From assembly GCA_009792885.1 (NCBI GenBank), contig WMCF01000012.1:11520514-11584513 (forward strand): DNA of 64,000 nt, read 5' to 3'. Both the position numbers and the translations under genes were made by a program. Every line of letters starts with the position of its first letter. Within the stretch, counting starts at the first letter, position 1. The notes below the pieces were generated by a model, which was not told the DNA's origin, made no database searches, and saw only the letters and a program-made list of their open reading frames with translations. This document shows, in pieces, positions 50,560-62,207 of this stretch. This stretch comes from Eremophila alpestris peregrina. Lineage: Eukaryota; Chordata; Aves; Passeriformes; Alaudidae.

Positions 50560-51478
50560 TCAAACATGTATCACTTTTATCAAATGATCTGGAGGAAGGC
50601 ATCAAATGCACCCTTATCAGGTTTGCTGGTGACACTAAACTGGGGTCAGTGTCTGATCCACCTCAAGGCTCTGCTGCCATTCCATGGGACCTTGATCAGC
50701 TGGAGGGTTGGGCAGACAGAAACCTAATGAGGCTCAACAAGGGCAAGTGCCAGGTCCTGCACCAGGGGAGGAACAGCCCCAAGTGCCAGCACAGGCTGGG
50801 GCTGAGCTCCTACAGAGCAGCTCTGTGGGAAAGGAGCTGGGACTCCTGGTGGGATCACAAGTTGTCCATGAGCCACCAGTGCCCCTGTGGCCAGGAGGCC
50901 AATGGAATCCTGGGGTGCACTGGGAAGAGTGTGGCCAGCAGGCCAAGGGAGCTGATCCTCCCCCTCTCCTCAGCCCTAGTGAGGCCACAGCTGGAGTGCT
51001 GTGCCCAGTTCTGGGCTCCTCAGCACAAGAGAGACAAGGAGCTACTGGAGAGGCTCCAGTGGAAAGGCACAAGGATGGTCAGGGGTCTGGAGCGTCTCTC
51101 TTATGAGGAGACATTTTTATTCTAGAGAAGAGAAGACTGAGAGGGGATTTCATTAGTGCCTATAAATATCTCAAAGGCCATGGGATACTGCCAGACTATT
51201 TTCAGTGGTACCCAGCAACAGAAGGAGTAGCAGTGGCCATAAATTGAAATTCAAGATCTACGTCAACATGAAGAAGAACTTTACATGGAGAGTGGTATAG
51301 CACTGGAACAGGCTGCCTGGGGCAGGTCATGGACTCTCCCCTTCTGGAGACATTCAAAACCCACCTGGATGTGTTCATGTGTAACCCATTTCAGCTGATC
51401 CTGTTTTTCAGTAGGGTTAGACTGCATATCTCCAGAGGTCCCTTCCAAATGTAACAACTGTGTGTTTCTGTGATTCTT
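50560..51478 (+). mobile_element. CR1 LINE, ~920 bp with RT C-terminus
   Basis: This 5'-truncated CR1 begins at the end of the reverse-transcriptase palm domain. The coded text runs DLEEGIKCTLIRFAGDTKLG, so motif C at 50622-50633 reads FAGD where CR1 has FADD and one catalytic aspartate is lost. It continues with 'LMRLNKGKCQVLHQGRNSPK', then the 3' region ('gctcctcagcacaagagaga', 'aggctgcctggggcaggtca', 'gaggtcccttccaaatg') and ends in 'gtttctgtgattct'. The long frames of 112-158 codons here are fragments of this element or its complement. It is inactive. Confidence 0.93.
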
Positions 51479-54400
51479 TTTATTCTATGCAAAAATCCGT
51501 TCATGGACAATATGTTACTTCCTATAGTAACAGTGTTCTGTTGTTTGTTTTGATTTTTTCCTCTATTTAATATTTACATGTACTTAATCCTTTCTCTGTA
51601 GTACTCCACTGTCTCTACATCATACCAAGAAAGAAATAGTCTTAATTATTTGTAATTACTTAATTATTTTAATTGTTTTGTTGTTTTTGTCTACATAGTT
51701 AAACACAGATATTTTCTACTTTTTTTTTTTTTTAATGGGCGAAGCTAAAAATCATCATCTGTTTCCATTTTATTTTGATTTCTTTAAATTCATGTTAATT
51801 TAATTTTCATATAAGTTTTTTCTCACAGATTTTGTCATCCTAGGGAAAGATAGTGGGGATTCCTAGGGTTACTGTGTATTTCAGCAGTACTGCCAATATG
51901 AAGCATTTTACCAATTACTTTACTTTCTTTATTTTATAAGATGCCAAAATAATCTTATGATTTCCAAAACATCAATATGATTATTTACTGTTCTGTTGAG
52001 CAGTGAATCAGTACAAGAGTTAGCTCAATCTCTACACATTGCAGTCTCTCAAAAATATTCAGTGAGTTTTGTTTATGCAGCAAAACTTCTGAAAACTCAA
52101 AAGTTTCCATGATGGAAGAAATTCGTCCTCCAGAGAGCTCTTTTTATAGGATACAGGAGCCATAAAGTCAGACCCAACATTAAAATATGCATTTAAAGCA
52201 GAAAAAAGATTATCTTGTTAAGAAGAGCTCTTAATTATGATAAAAACAGCACATGCTTTGAAGACCCATATAACTGATCTAACCTTTAAAAACCAGCACT
52301 GATTTATCTCTCCGCCATCACATTTTAATAATGAATCTCTCTGATAAATGTGCATCTTTTTAAAAAGACACACAGAGGGCCATGCGTGCTTACCTTGTGT
52401 GACTTCCACCATTGATTTAATGACATCACTTACAGAAATAAAATGGATAGGACTGCAGTTTCTATATATAAATGCTGAGCATTTATTTTTTAGACCTAGA
52501 ACTGGTTTAAGACGCACTATAATGAAGGAAATATATATCTATTGAAAGAAACAGTACTGACCTACTATCTGCACTTTTCTCAAGCTATTTTCAGCACCTT
52601 TTCACATTTACATTTCATAAGCAGGAAAGGAACATTTCTCCACATTGCTTTACAAAAAATTGGGGCTGACTTTGGTTTCTGTCTGTCTGGAAGCATGCTT
52701 CACTGAGTGTAATTTCAAAGTCTAATCATTCACAGCTTGTCTTTTGGCTTGTGGCAAGGATATGGCTTAGGTCAAACTGCTTGTTTGGGGGGGCTTATTA
52801 GTAAAGCAGTAGCAAAAAAAAAAAAAAGGTAGGAAGCAGTTCACTCACTTGTAAATCTCAGAAATCTTCATACAGGCCTTACAAACACATATATACTGGT
52901 TATGTGCAAATCCATACTAAGCAGGAGAAACAAGGTGATGTTTCCCCAGGTAATGAAATGTAGATGTTCCTTATGAAGGTTTACATACCTTCAATATATT
53001 TTCTATGAAAAAATATTGCTCTGAAGGTTGTATCTTTATCAAGTATGCTAATCTTTTGGAGATTTCTTGCACAATCTTTTAATCTTAATATTGTTATGGT
53101 CTGTTTCATATTATATTATGTCTCTACACTGCTAACTTGCAAGCTCAAGTTATTTAACTAAGTAAATGAAGCCTTTCAGGCAGTAATGTGACTGGACTAA
53201 AATCCAATCAGATAATTACTGTAATCATAGAAGGTCAACTGAGGTCAAACATAGCTCACACACAGCAGAGGAATAGAAGAGGCTATGGAAGTATCACAGC
53301 AGTAAGTTATTACCTTCAGTTCAGGTGCTGATGAATTTCTCATCAACTTACACAAAGCCTTCGTGTAAATAGCATGATACAAAGATACATTTCCAGTTTG
53401 AAATTCTGAATATGATTTTTAAAAGCACGTAAAAGCAAACAGCATAAATCCAATAAATGAAATAACTGAGTGTATGAAGGCATGATACAAAAGTGGATTA
53501 TCTATTAGATGAGAACCCACAGACATAAAAATTCCACTGTATTTAAATATAGCTTCAAGTGCACAAAAAAGGAAAAAAGAAAGCTAAAATCACAGAACCA
53601 GAAAACCTAGACATGAAAATTAGGAAAAGTGTAAACTGTCCTTCACTTGATAATCATTCTTGTAGCAGTGCGACCACTTCATGAGTTATATATAGAAAAA
53701 TATATCATGGACCTCAGCTGACTATTATAGTGAAAATAATTAAGAGTATCATTGAAAGACTAAAGCTAGGTTAGAAATATAACATCAGTTTTCACAGAAG
53801 ATATGTAATGTAAACAATATGCTGATAAAAAACTTGGAAAGATATCAAAATGGAGAAGTAGGATCAGTGCGGCACGCTAAGTGAAAAAAAAACCAAAACC
53901 AGAAACTAATATAGCATTATGTATAAATGTGAAAAATATGTCTAAACCTAAAAGTAAGCATGAAGTTTTAATATAGATATTAGTGTGAGTAAGACTATAC
54001 TTCTGAACTGCTTTAAAGTCAGATTAGGACAGCAAAGAAGAAATGAACCCTGGATTATGTTCACTGATAGATGAACTCACTTTGTCATAGTATTCATATC
54101 TGTACACCTGTTTAAGATTATCCTGTAACCCTGAGAATTCTGAAAATAATTTAAACAAAGGTGTTAATTTTAAACATAATTTTTACTTGCTTATTTTCAT
54201 AGACAAGTGAGGTGTTCAGACTCTTATTAGGCTTATACATAAGCATGTTCTATCCCTATTTATCTCTGGCTCTCACATTGCATTTGTGAAGACTGGAGAA
54301 AAAGGTAATCTAATGTATTCTTAATATGCTTCTGTGTAGCCAATACTTTGTATTGGAGGGCAATGACAAAAAAAATCTGAGGAAATGGATGCTTGAACAG

Positions 54401-55268
54401 CTATTTTTCTGGGTATAATCTTTTAATATCTCAAAGAAATACAACAAGACAGGGATTCCTTGACAGAACTATTAGATGCAGGAAAAAAAAGAAATGTTTA
54501 CATATAATCAGCTTATTAGGCACAATTTGCATAATGTTAAACAAGATAGGCAAACAAAATTACCATTCCAGAAGAAAATAATTCTTTAAAAAGTGGTAAT
54601 ATAAATTAAATGTCAATAAAAATTGCAGTGGATCGACAGTTATTGCTGTCCTTTCTTCTTCCTATGGGCACCAAACTATTGCAAGACAACCCATCAGCCA
54701 AAGTAATTATTTTTCTCTTCAAAATCCAAGGATGGATTTCATCGAAATCAGTGAATAATGGTAAATGAAGTGGTCTGAATATCTGAGAAGAAATAGTCAT
54801 TCCCATTGTGAATCCTATACAAAATGCAATGTTCATATAGATTATATAATTCTGGTATAAAATCTGTACACTCTTTATCTCCCTTAAAAAGGAGTGGAGG
54901 AATCTGTAGATTTTCCTAAGATGAAAGAGAATTCAGGAAGACACAGAGTGCTTAAAAATAAAAAGAAAAGATAAGTATTTCAAAAAACACTTGACCTACT
55001 GTCAAAATATAGACAGGAAACAAAAAAGAGGTACAAAAAGAGACAGCAGAATGTGTTAACAATGCAATAAAAATTAAGATTAAAAGTTATTATGAAAAGC
55101 ACAGATTGTTCTTTGAAAAAACAGAAAAAAAAAAAAAGGCATTGCATTCCACTTGCAATCCAAAAAGAGAAATATAATCAGCAATTTATCCTCACACTTC
55201 AGTGAATTTTAAAATTGCTCTAGGAAAAGATCTTATTCATAAAATCTCCTGCTCATGGAGAATTTAAA

Positions 55269-55323
55269 GGTTGGATTTTTTTTTTTGGTTTTTTTTTTNN
55301 NNTTTTTTTTTTTTTTTTTTTTT
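55269..55323 (+). repeat. Poly-T tract with 4-N gap
   Basis: About 50 bases of almost pure T interrupted by NNNN at 55299-55302. The true length is unknown, as is normal for homopolymers in draft assemblies. A minus-strand poly-A tail is possible, but no element is recognised beside it. Confidence 0.95.
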
Positions 55324-56920
55324 AGTTTCCAGTTTTTAAATTTTCTTAATAAAAACAGTTTTTATTTAAATTGTTTACAGTTTTGTAAATTTATCTTTCT
55401 GCTTGAAACTTTTTTTTTTGGTCATGCTGGTCGCAGATATGTCAGTCTTTATTTTGTCTGAAATTACTCCAACTAACCTTAATTTATGGTTTTAGGAACA
55501 TCCAATGTCCTGCCAGTTGCAGCTGGGAAAGGCAATGACATGCTGCTTTTTTCAGAATTAAAGTGGAAATTCTGTAAGGTTGGTATTCTGATGCCCCAGA
55601 AAATTTAGTCTCATTTGAGCCATTTTTCATACCAGAGATAATGCTGGAAAAAGATGTATCCTTTTAAAATTAATTTTTATCGTTTCAATTAATTTAAAAA
55701 ATCTTTTTTAAAAGCTACACTTTTCAGCATTCAGCATATTTTTTCCCTACTTCACATTGTAAGCACAAGTTATCACAGGAAAACATATATTTAGAGAGGA
55801 GAGACCATAATTTGGCAGCAAAAATCCTGCAAAGAGCTGCGTTTTCAGTGAGGAGCTGCATGTGGAAGTGCCCGTCACAGCCAGATCTTCCATACCTGGC
55901 TGCAAGAACAACAGGAGCAAAAGGCTGCCGCTAACTGGGAGCAGGCTGGCAGAGCAAATCAAATCTATCTGAACCTGCAGCCACAGAGGATCTGTTAAAC
56001 ACACCCCAAGGGGCATGACTCTGAACACCTTCACAGCAGATAGAACAGGTTGATCTTGAAATAACCATAAGAAACCATCAACTAAAATCAGGTCTGCAGC
56101 ATCTGTTAGGCAACTTTCCTACAGTCAGTGTTAGTCACAGGGTAATCTGTTCTGAAATTACACTGGAAAATAAAGGAGGAGGAGGCAGATGAAAACATAT
56201 ACATCTGTTTTGTTTTAAAATCAGAAACAAAGAATTATTGTACTGCATGCCAGAAAAATTAAGCTCAAATTACTGTACAAAAGTATTTTACTGCTCTGGG
56301 AACCTTTAAAGTAGTTAGTCCAAAGTCGATCTAATAAGGACAAGGGTAATTGGCCTGGTTTACATGAATAATCCTATTGATTTCAGTAGAACTCCTTGCA
56401 TGAGTAGGCCAATTATAATTTTGTTCTTACTGAGTATTCACATATCATTCCTCTTGAGTCTCGTAATAATTTCTGAAGCTCTTAAAATTTGTCTACAATT
56501 ATTTCTTTTTAATTTATGTCAATATCCATATTCTCATATCTTCTGGATATCTGTTTCTTTTCCCTTAAACTATGTTAATAATATCTGATAGAATGATAGC
56601 CTTAACCCAAATGTATATGTGGATACCAAAACAGTAGAGTTATTAATTTAGAAAAACTAAACATATTGTATTACTTTTTAGGATAACACACTTTTATTCT
56701 TAAACATATCTGCTCTATGTCCTACTATTATGACTCTGAGTCACAGTACATGAACTCTTGCTGTTTACAAATACTGTCTTTGTCATTTTCTTCTTACTGT
56801 TTTTAGCACTGCTTATTCAAGTCATGACACAAATTATTTTTCTTTTCAATTTAAAAATAATAATATGGTACACATTTTATATGAACAATGTCTCCCTTTT
56901 TTGGTCAGCAGATGTCTTCT

Positions 56921-57074
56921 CCTCAACTTTTAAAAAATGTCCAGTAAGGAATATAATATTAAAAAGGTGACTTTCAAGCTGTTCTATATTTTCCATTCCT
57001 CAATTTTAAAAGAATGTCCAATAAGGAATACGATATTAAAAATGTGACTTTTAAGCCGTTCTATATTTTCCATA
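56921..57074. repeat. 77-bp tandem duplication, two units
   Basis: Unit 1 (56921-56997) and unit 2 (56998-57074) both start 'cctcaa' and end 'gttctatattttccat'. I count about 10 mismatches in 77, a divergence close to that of the 28.4-kb duplication. No further units are visible. Confidence 0.9.
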
Positions 57075-60000
57075 CAGTTATACCAAATTATTTTATTTGA
57101 AATAATATTATTGCAATTGGCATCAAAGAAGCAATGATCAGCCACTCATTGTAAAATGTTACCAACCTTTTATTTTATATTACGAAATTTCATTGTTATT
57201 GTTATGTCTGCAATGGAAATTTTATGTTCTTACATTCTTGAACTAGATTAAAAACACAGTGGCGGTGAAGAAGCTGATATGCATTCCTTGCATAGTGCTT
57301 AGTAGGGAAGGAAGAAGGTCATTGCAGTTCTCTTGTTTTTAAATTTTGGACACCTGTGCTCTTGTTTGCTCATTTGTTAGCTACTGTAGAAAAGTATAAA
57401 ATTCTGACTGAAGGTGAATTGGTGGAGCACAAGTATGCTTGATGAATTACATGGGGAGTTTTTTCATAAGCAAAACTCCTACTAATATGGAAAGACTTCT
57501 TGACATGCAAATTAATTGCCAGAGTCCTATAATGTCACTTGTTCTATTCATAGACCGTTATACACTATTAAATTACATTAATATGCTTAAAGCATTAATA
57601 AGCTTAAAGCCTGATTTATTATAAACATATAATAAACAAGATTACATTGCCTTATATTTCTTTGCAATGAATCAGCATTTATTTTGTGTGAGTTGATGAA
57701 TTAGTTTCAGCCATTAGGAATGATCTATGGGCAAACATAACATAATGGCAGAACTTTCTTCTACATTCCTTCTCTGAAAAGAACAGCAAAAGCCTTGACA
57801 ACAAACTGCTATAGGACTACATTTCATGGTCAGAAATTTAAATCCCAAAACGGAGCTCCATAACTGATGCATCTTCTGTTCTTGGGTGGACACCTAATAA
57901 AAATCAGCGTAGTTCACAGTACATGAATGATTCCTAGTTTTTATTGTACCTGTGCAAGGAAGGACTATCTGATTTTGATCATGTTGTGCCTGTCCTGCAG
58001 GTAAAACAAGAATATCACTTAACAGCTGTAGTAAATTAACAGTAAATTGATCCTTCAATCAATTCATACTCATATGAACACATACACAACAAAACACTAA
58101 ATAAAAATGAAAATTCTGAGCCCATTGAAGTCTACAATCATTTCTGACGTCAGCTCTAGCAGACCTAGAATTTTATCTATGAAGATCAGTTACTTAAGAC
58201 AGAAAGAGAAAAGCAAGGGGTTGAAAATGTGTAGGATATTCCAGAGGCTTTTGCCTACACATAATGGACTTCCCAAGTGATGAGTTAGTAGAGATATACT
58301 GAAAACTTTATAAAGCAATTACATGTTTGATTTACATTATACATGAATGAGGCATGAATAAGGAATAAGGAACCTAATAGTACCTATCTGCATCCCTCTT
58401 TCTTTGCATAATTTAAAAAAACAACAAAGAGAGAAGAAACTTTGTCAAAAAACTAAGTATAAATACATACATCCATGGTATAAAAATAAGTTTGAAAAAG
58501 ATTTCTTTCTGCTTTAAAATGTAATACCAAATATATAGCCTCTGATATGGTATCTTAGCATCATAAATATTAACGTGTATTAAAAACATATGGTAGCACA
58601 CGTAAATAGATGCCACCTTTATACTCTTTCTTCTATAGGGGCTCACAATGTTTTTAGACAGATGTCTGGCATTTCTGTGTATTCTAAACATGCATGAACT
58701 GTCAAACAGACCAAGAATAGGCAGGAATTGAAACACTGTTACCAAATTTTTTAGTTAGATGTATGCATTTCCAATTTATCTTTAGGCCTTTTTGCGTCAA
58801 TGTCTAAATGAGCCAGTATAGGAAAACTATATTCTGAACTTATTCTGAACAATTAGTGTTTTATTTTGCATTGTTAACATATTATTATGTTACAAATATG
58901 TCACAGTCCAAATGTCACAATATTAAAAAAATAAAATCAGGAAAACCCAAATAGAAAGTTTTATGCTAAATATGCTGTTTTACAAAAGAACAAAAAAAAA
59001 AAAAAGAAAACAATTTAAAAAACCCTACACTGTACTATAAAGTCTTCCAGCTTTGTATCATGAGGAAGGAATCCAGTTTGTGCTTTCTAGTGCACCTGAA
59101 TTCAAAGTGACTGAAACAGATCAGGAGATTTGCTTTGGAAAGCAGACCTGTTATTAGGTATGTATGCATATTTTTTTATTCTTTTCATTTGTAACAAAGT
59201 TGATCATCATGTTCACTGAAACAAACAACAAAATAGTACTGTTACCACTAGTTAAGTACTATTGATCTTAATAATGTAAAGACTGAATAACTTTTTGGAC
59301 ACACCCACTGAATATATTTGATCTTAGGATGATGCAACATATTTATGTTTCAGATACATAAAAACTGAAAGCCTAAAATGAGTAGAAAGGTAAATTAAAG
59401 CAGCCAATTCCTAGCTAAAGATTTAGAATTTTCAAAAGATAAGGGTTTTTTTTTTTTATTCTACCTTTGTCCATTAAATAAAAAATATAAGTTATTTTTT
59501 CAGCTATTTCAGTTATTTCAGTAAGTTTATGCTTAAGTAAGGACATAATTCAGTTTTGTTTCAAACTGAAATATTTCACTGCATTTTTTATGCTTGTGTT
59601 CACACAAAATGGGAAAATGAATTCAGGAAGTGCTTTATTCAGATATATCTATTTTTTTCAGTAGAAAAAAAAATGTGTTTCTTGTTTTAAACCCCATTAA
59701 AAAAATTAAATCAAACAAACTTAGATTCACTTGTAAGCACATAAATAGTTTGTAATGATCCTGGAACACCACAAAGTAAAAGCAGACATATTAAAGGCCT
59801 CTTTTAAGTAAAAAATGACTCACATATAAATCTAACTGAAGAATGAAATTACTTAAAGTGTAAAGCATCATACCTGTCTATTATTTAGTTTCTTACATTC
59901 CTCTTAATCCATGTCATCAATGTAGTTTGCTGGCTAAACTGCATATTGACCTAATGGGCAGTCAGCAAATTAAGAAAAAGCAAAAAAAAAAAATTCAACA

Positions 60001-61574
60001 ATAAAAGCTTCATCAGCTGCCTGTGCTGAAGAGCCTCTGTTATCTGGTTTTTGGCAATAGCATTGTTCCATGCAACAATGTGAAAACCAACACATTTCAT
60101 CTGAAAAGAGATTGTCACATTTCAAAATATTTTCATGGTGTAGGACATCAGTCCCATTAATTGTACTGAAACACAAGCAAGAAAAAGGAGTGCCTCACAT
60201 CACCAAGAAATTGCTATGCAGTAGTTTTGGCACATGACAAAGTAACACCAACAAAACTGAAAAGCTGTTTTTTGGTGAAATGCTAAAAAGAGACCATTAA
60301 GGAATGAAGAATTTGACAGGCCTTGTATAGATGATTAAAACCATCTGTAAGATGAAAATGAAATAAATGTAGCCTGAATTTTTCAAAGTTGTCTGCAAGA
60401 CTTTAGAGGGAGCTAGGTATCCAGCCTTTATAGGAAGCTTTGAAAATTCTACTCTTTGTGTTTCCCAGATATTTTTTTTTAAGGGAGGGAGAAATAACTC
60501 TTACTGTGTTTTGTACTTTTGATACAAAATAGAGATAAGGTAGCTTTCGTGTACAAATGTGATAACTCCCATGGAGTTAACTGCAGCAGGGGAAAGAGAC
60601 TGTTGATGTCTGCTTTATGAGATAGAACATATCCAGTGTAAAGGGAAAATGTAAAATGTGATGATATGCTTCTTCAACAGGAAACAATGCTGTGTGCTAC
60701 TGCTAATTTTATCACAATACAAATAAAAGAACTCCTATTTCCTATCTGCTGTGGAAGTGTTTTCAAGCAGTGCATTGTTTTGAAATATAATAGATACAGC
60801 ATAAAAGAAAACATAGAAAATTACTACTGAATGCGTTTCAGTGAAAGGATAGCTTTGGACAGCAGTTATGTGGACTGAACAAAGCCAGATTTTTTATATC
60901 CCAATAAATGAAACAATCTTTTTCACATTTGCTGTTTCCTTTATTAATATCAGTCAAGTCAGTCTTACGATTGTTTCTGGTGTATGTCAAAGAACAAAGC
61001 CAATTTATCAGTTCTGTTCTCACCCATTGCATGCAAATCAAGTAACTAACTTGATCCCATCCAACTGCATCTGATCTAATTGTCAGTTTAACCTGGCAAC
61101 CAGCATTGCAGACTCAGATTCCTTAGGAAGCGGAGAAGAGTATCACCTGCCAAAATGATTTAGAGAATAAAGGAAAAAAAATTCTAAATTCTTGAGGAAA
61201 AGTTGTGTGCCAGGCAGAGAGTACCTGGCATAAGCCATGTTGTTTCAGCAAATGATCTGAAATCTGGGTAGAGGTACAGAAGAAAGACTACAACCACAAG
61301 GAAAAAGCTGGGCTTCCACCATCTCTAGGAAGTACCTCAGAATTCTTGGAAGATTCTGAATAAACCTAAGGCATCTTAATCTTCCTGAAACAGACATTAC
61401 ATCCATCATTCAGTTCTGTCAATATCCAATCCTTTTCTGAAATGCTATAGAAACTATAATTTTTCCATCATCCTGTGTGAGGCTCATTATTTTAACAGTC
61501 AAATTTTCCCAACTATCTGTGCATCCTGCAGAAAGCCTTGCATATTTAAGTGCTGGTGAAGAATTTTTTAAAGC

Positions 61575-62207
61575 TATTTGATAACTGTTGGCAAGACCTG
61601 TGACCCCATGGAGAGCGCAATCAAGCCTGGAACCGGTTTGCAGGCAGGACATGTAAGAATGCTATAGGGGACCCACGCTGCAGCAGCCTATTCCTGATGG
61701 ACTCTCTCCTGTGCAAGGGGCTCAGGGTGGAGCAGTTAGTGAAAAACTGCAGTCTGTGGGAAAGACCCATGCTAAGATCATGGAGGAGTGTCTCCTTTTG
61801 GATACACCACACTGGAGAAGAAAAAGAGCTTGAGGAATCCTCCCACTGATGAGGAATAAGCAACAGAAACAATGTGTGATGAGCTAGAGCTAACTTCCAT
61901 TGCTCATCTTACTTTGCCACTCAGAGAAAAAAGGGAGAGAAATTGGATGCTCAGTTAAGCCTAGGAAGGTGTTTTCAAGATTCACGTTAATTTCTCATTG
62001 CCTTACTCTAATTCGATTGGCAATTTACTAAACAAATTCCCCAAAGCAGAGTTTATTTTGCCTGTGATAGTAATTGATGAGTGATCTCTGCCAGTCCTTA
62101 TCTTGACCCATGAGCCTTTGACTGTATTTTTTCCTGTGTCCTGTTCACGAGTGGAATATTAGAGCAGCTTGGTGGACACATGGCATTCAGCCAAGGCCAA
62201 CCCACTC
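61575..62207 (+). mobile_element. LTR-like repeat, copy 2 (probable avian ERV solo LTR)
   Basis: A second copy of the 33.4-kb repeat in the same orientation. It shares 'accggtttgcaggcaggaca', 'ggggacccacgctgcagcag', 'ttctcattgccttactcta', 'tgagtgatctctgccag', 'gacccatgagcctttga' and the end 'cattcagccaaggccaaccc'. The position of the AATAAA signal is eroded here. The two copies are 28 kb apart and strongly diverged, so they are separate insertions rather than the two ends of one provirus. No adjacent viral genes are seen. Confidence 0.63.

Larger units (their letters stand above)
51479..61570. other. Non-coding AT-rich background
   Basis: Ten kilobases with no supportable gene. Contents: poly-T at 51720-51733, a G7 run near 52784, poly-A at about 52816-52828, a small gap in poly-T at 55299-55302, a GC-richer patch at about 55800-56040 that I do not recognise, and a 77-bp tandem duplication. 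Open frames up to 110 codons (58413-58745, minus) are hydrophobic, AT-biased and without known domains. Confidence 0.55.

Noticed and set aside
50649..51125. 158-codon frame with 'RLNKGKCQVLH' taken as a host gene
   Set aside because: It is the C-terminal part of CR1 ORF2 and its 3' region, with the catalytic FADD changed to FAGD.
33405..62207. The two LTR-like copies as ends of one giant provirus
   Set aside because: They are 28 kb apart and heavily diverged, and the DNA between holds unrelated CR1s and no retroviral coding sequence.
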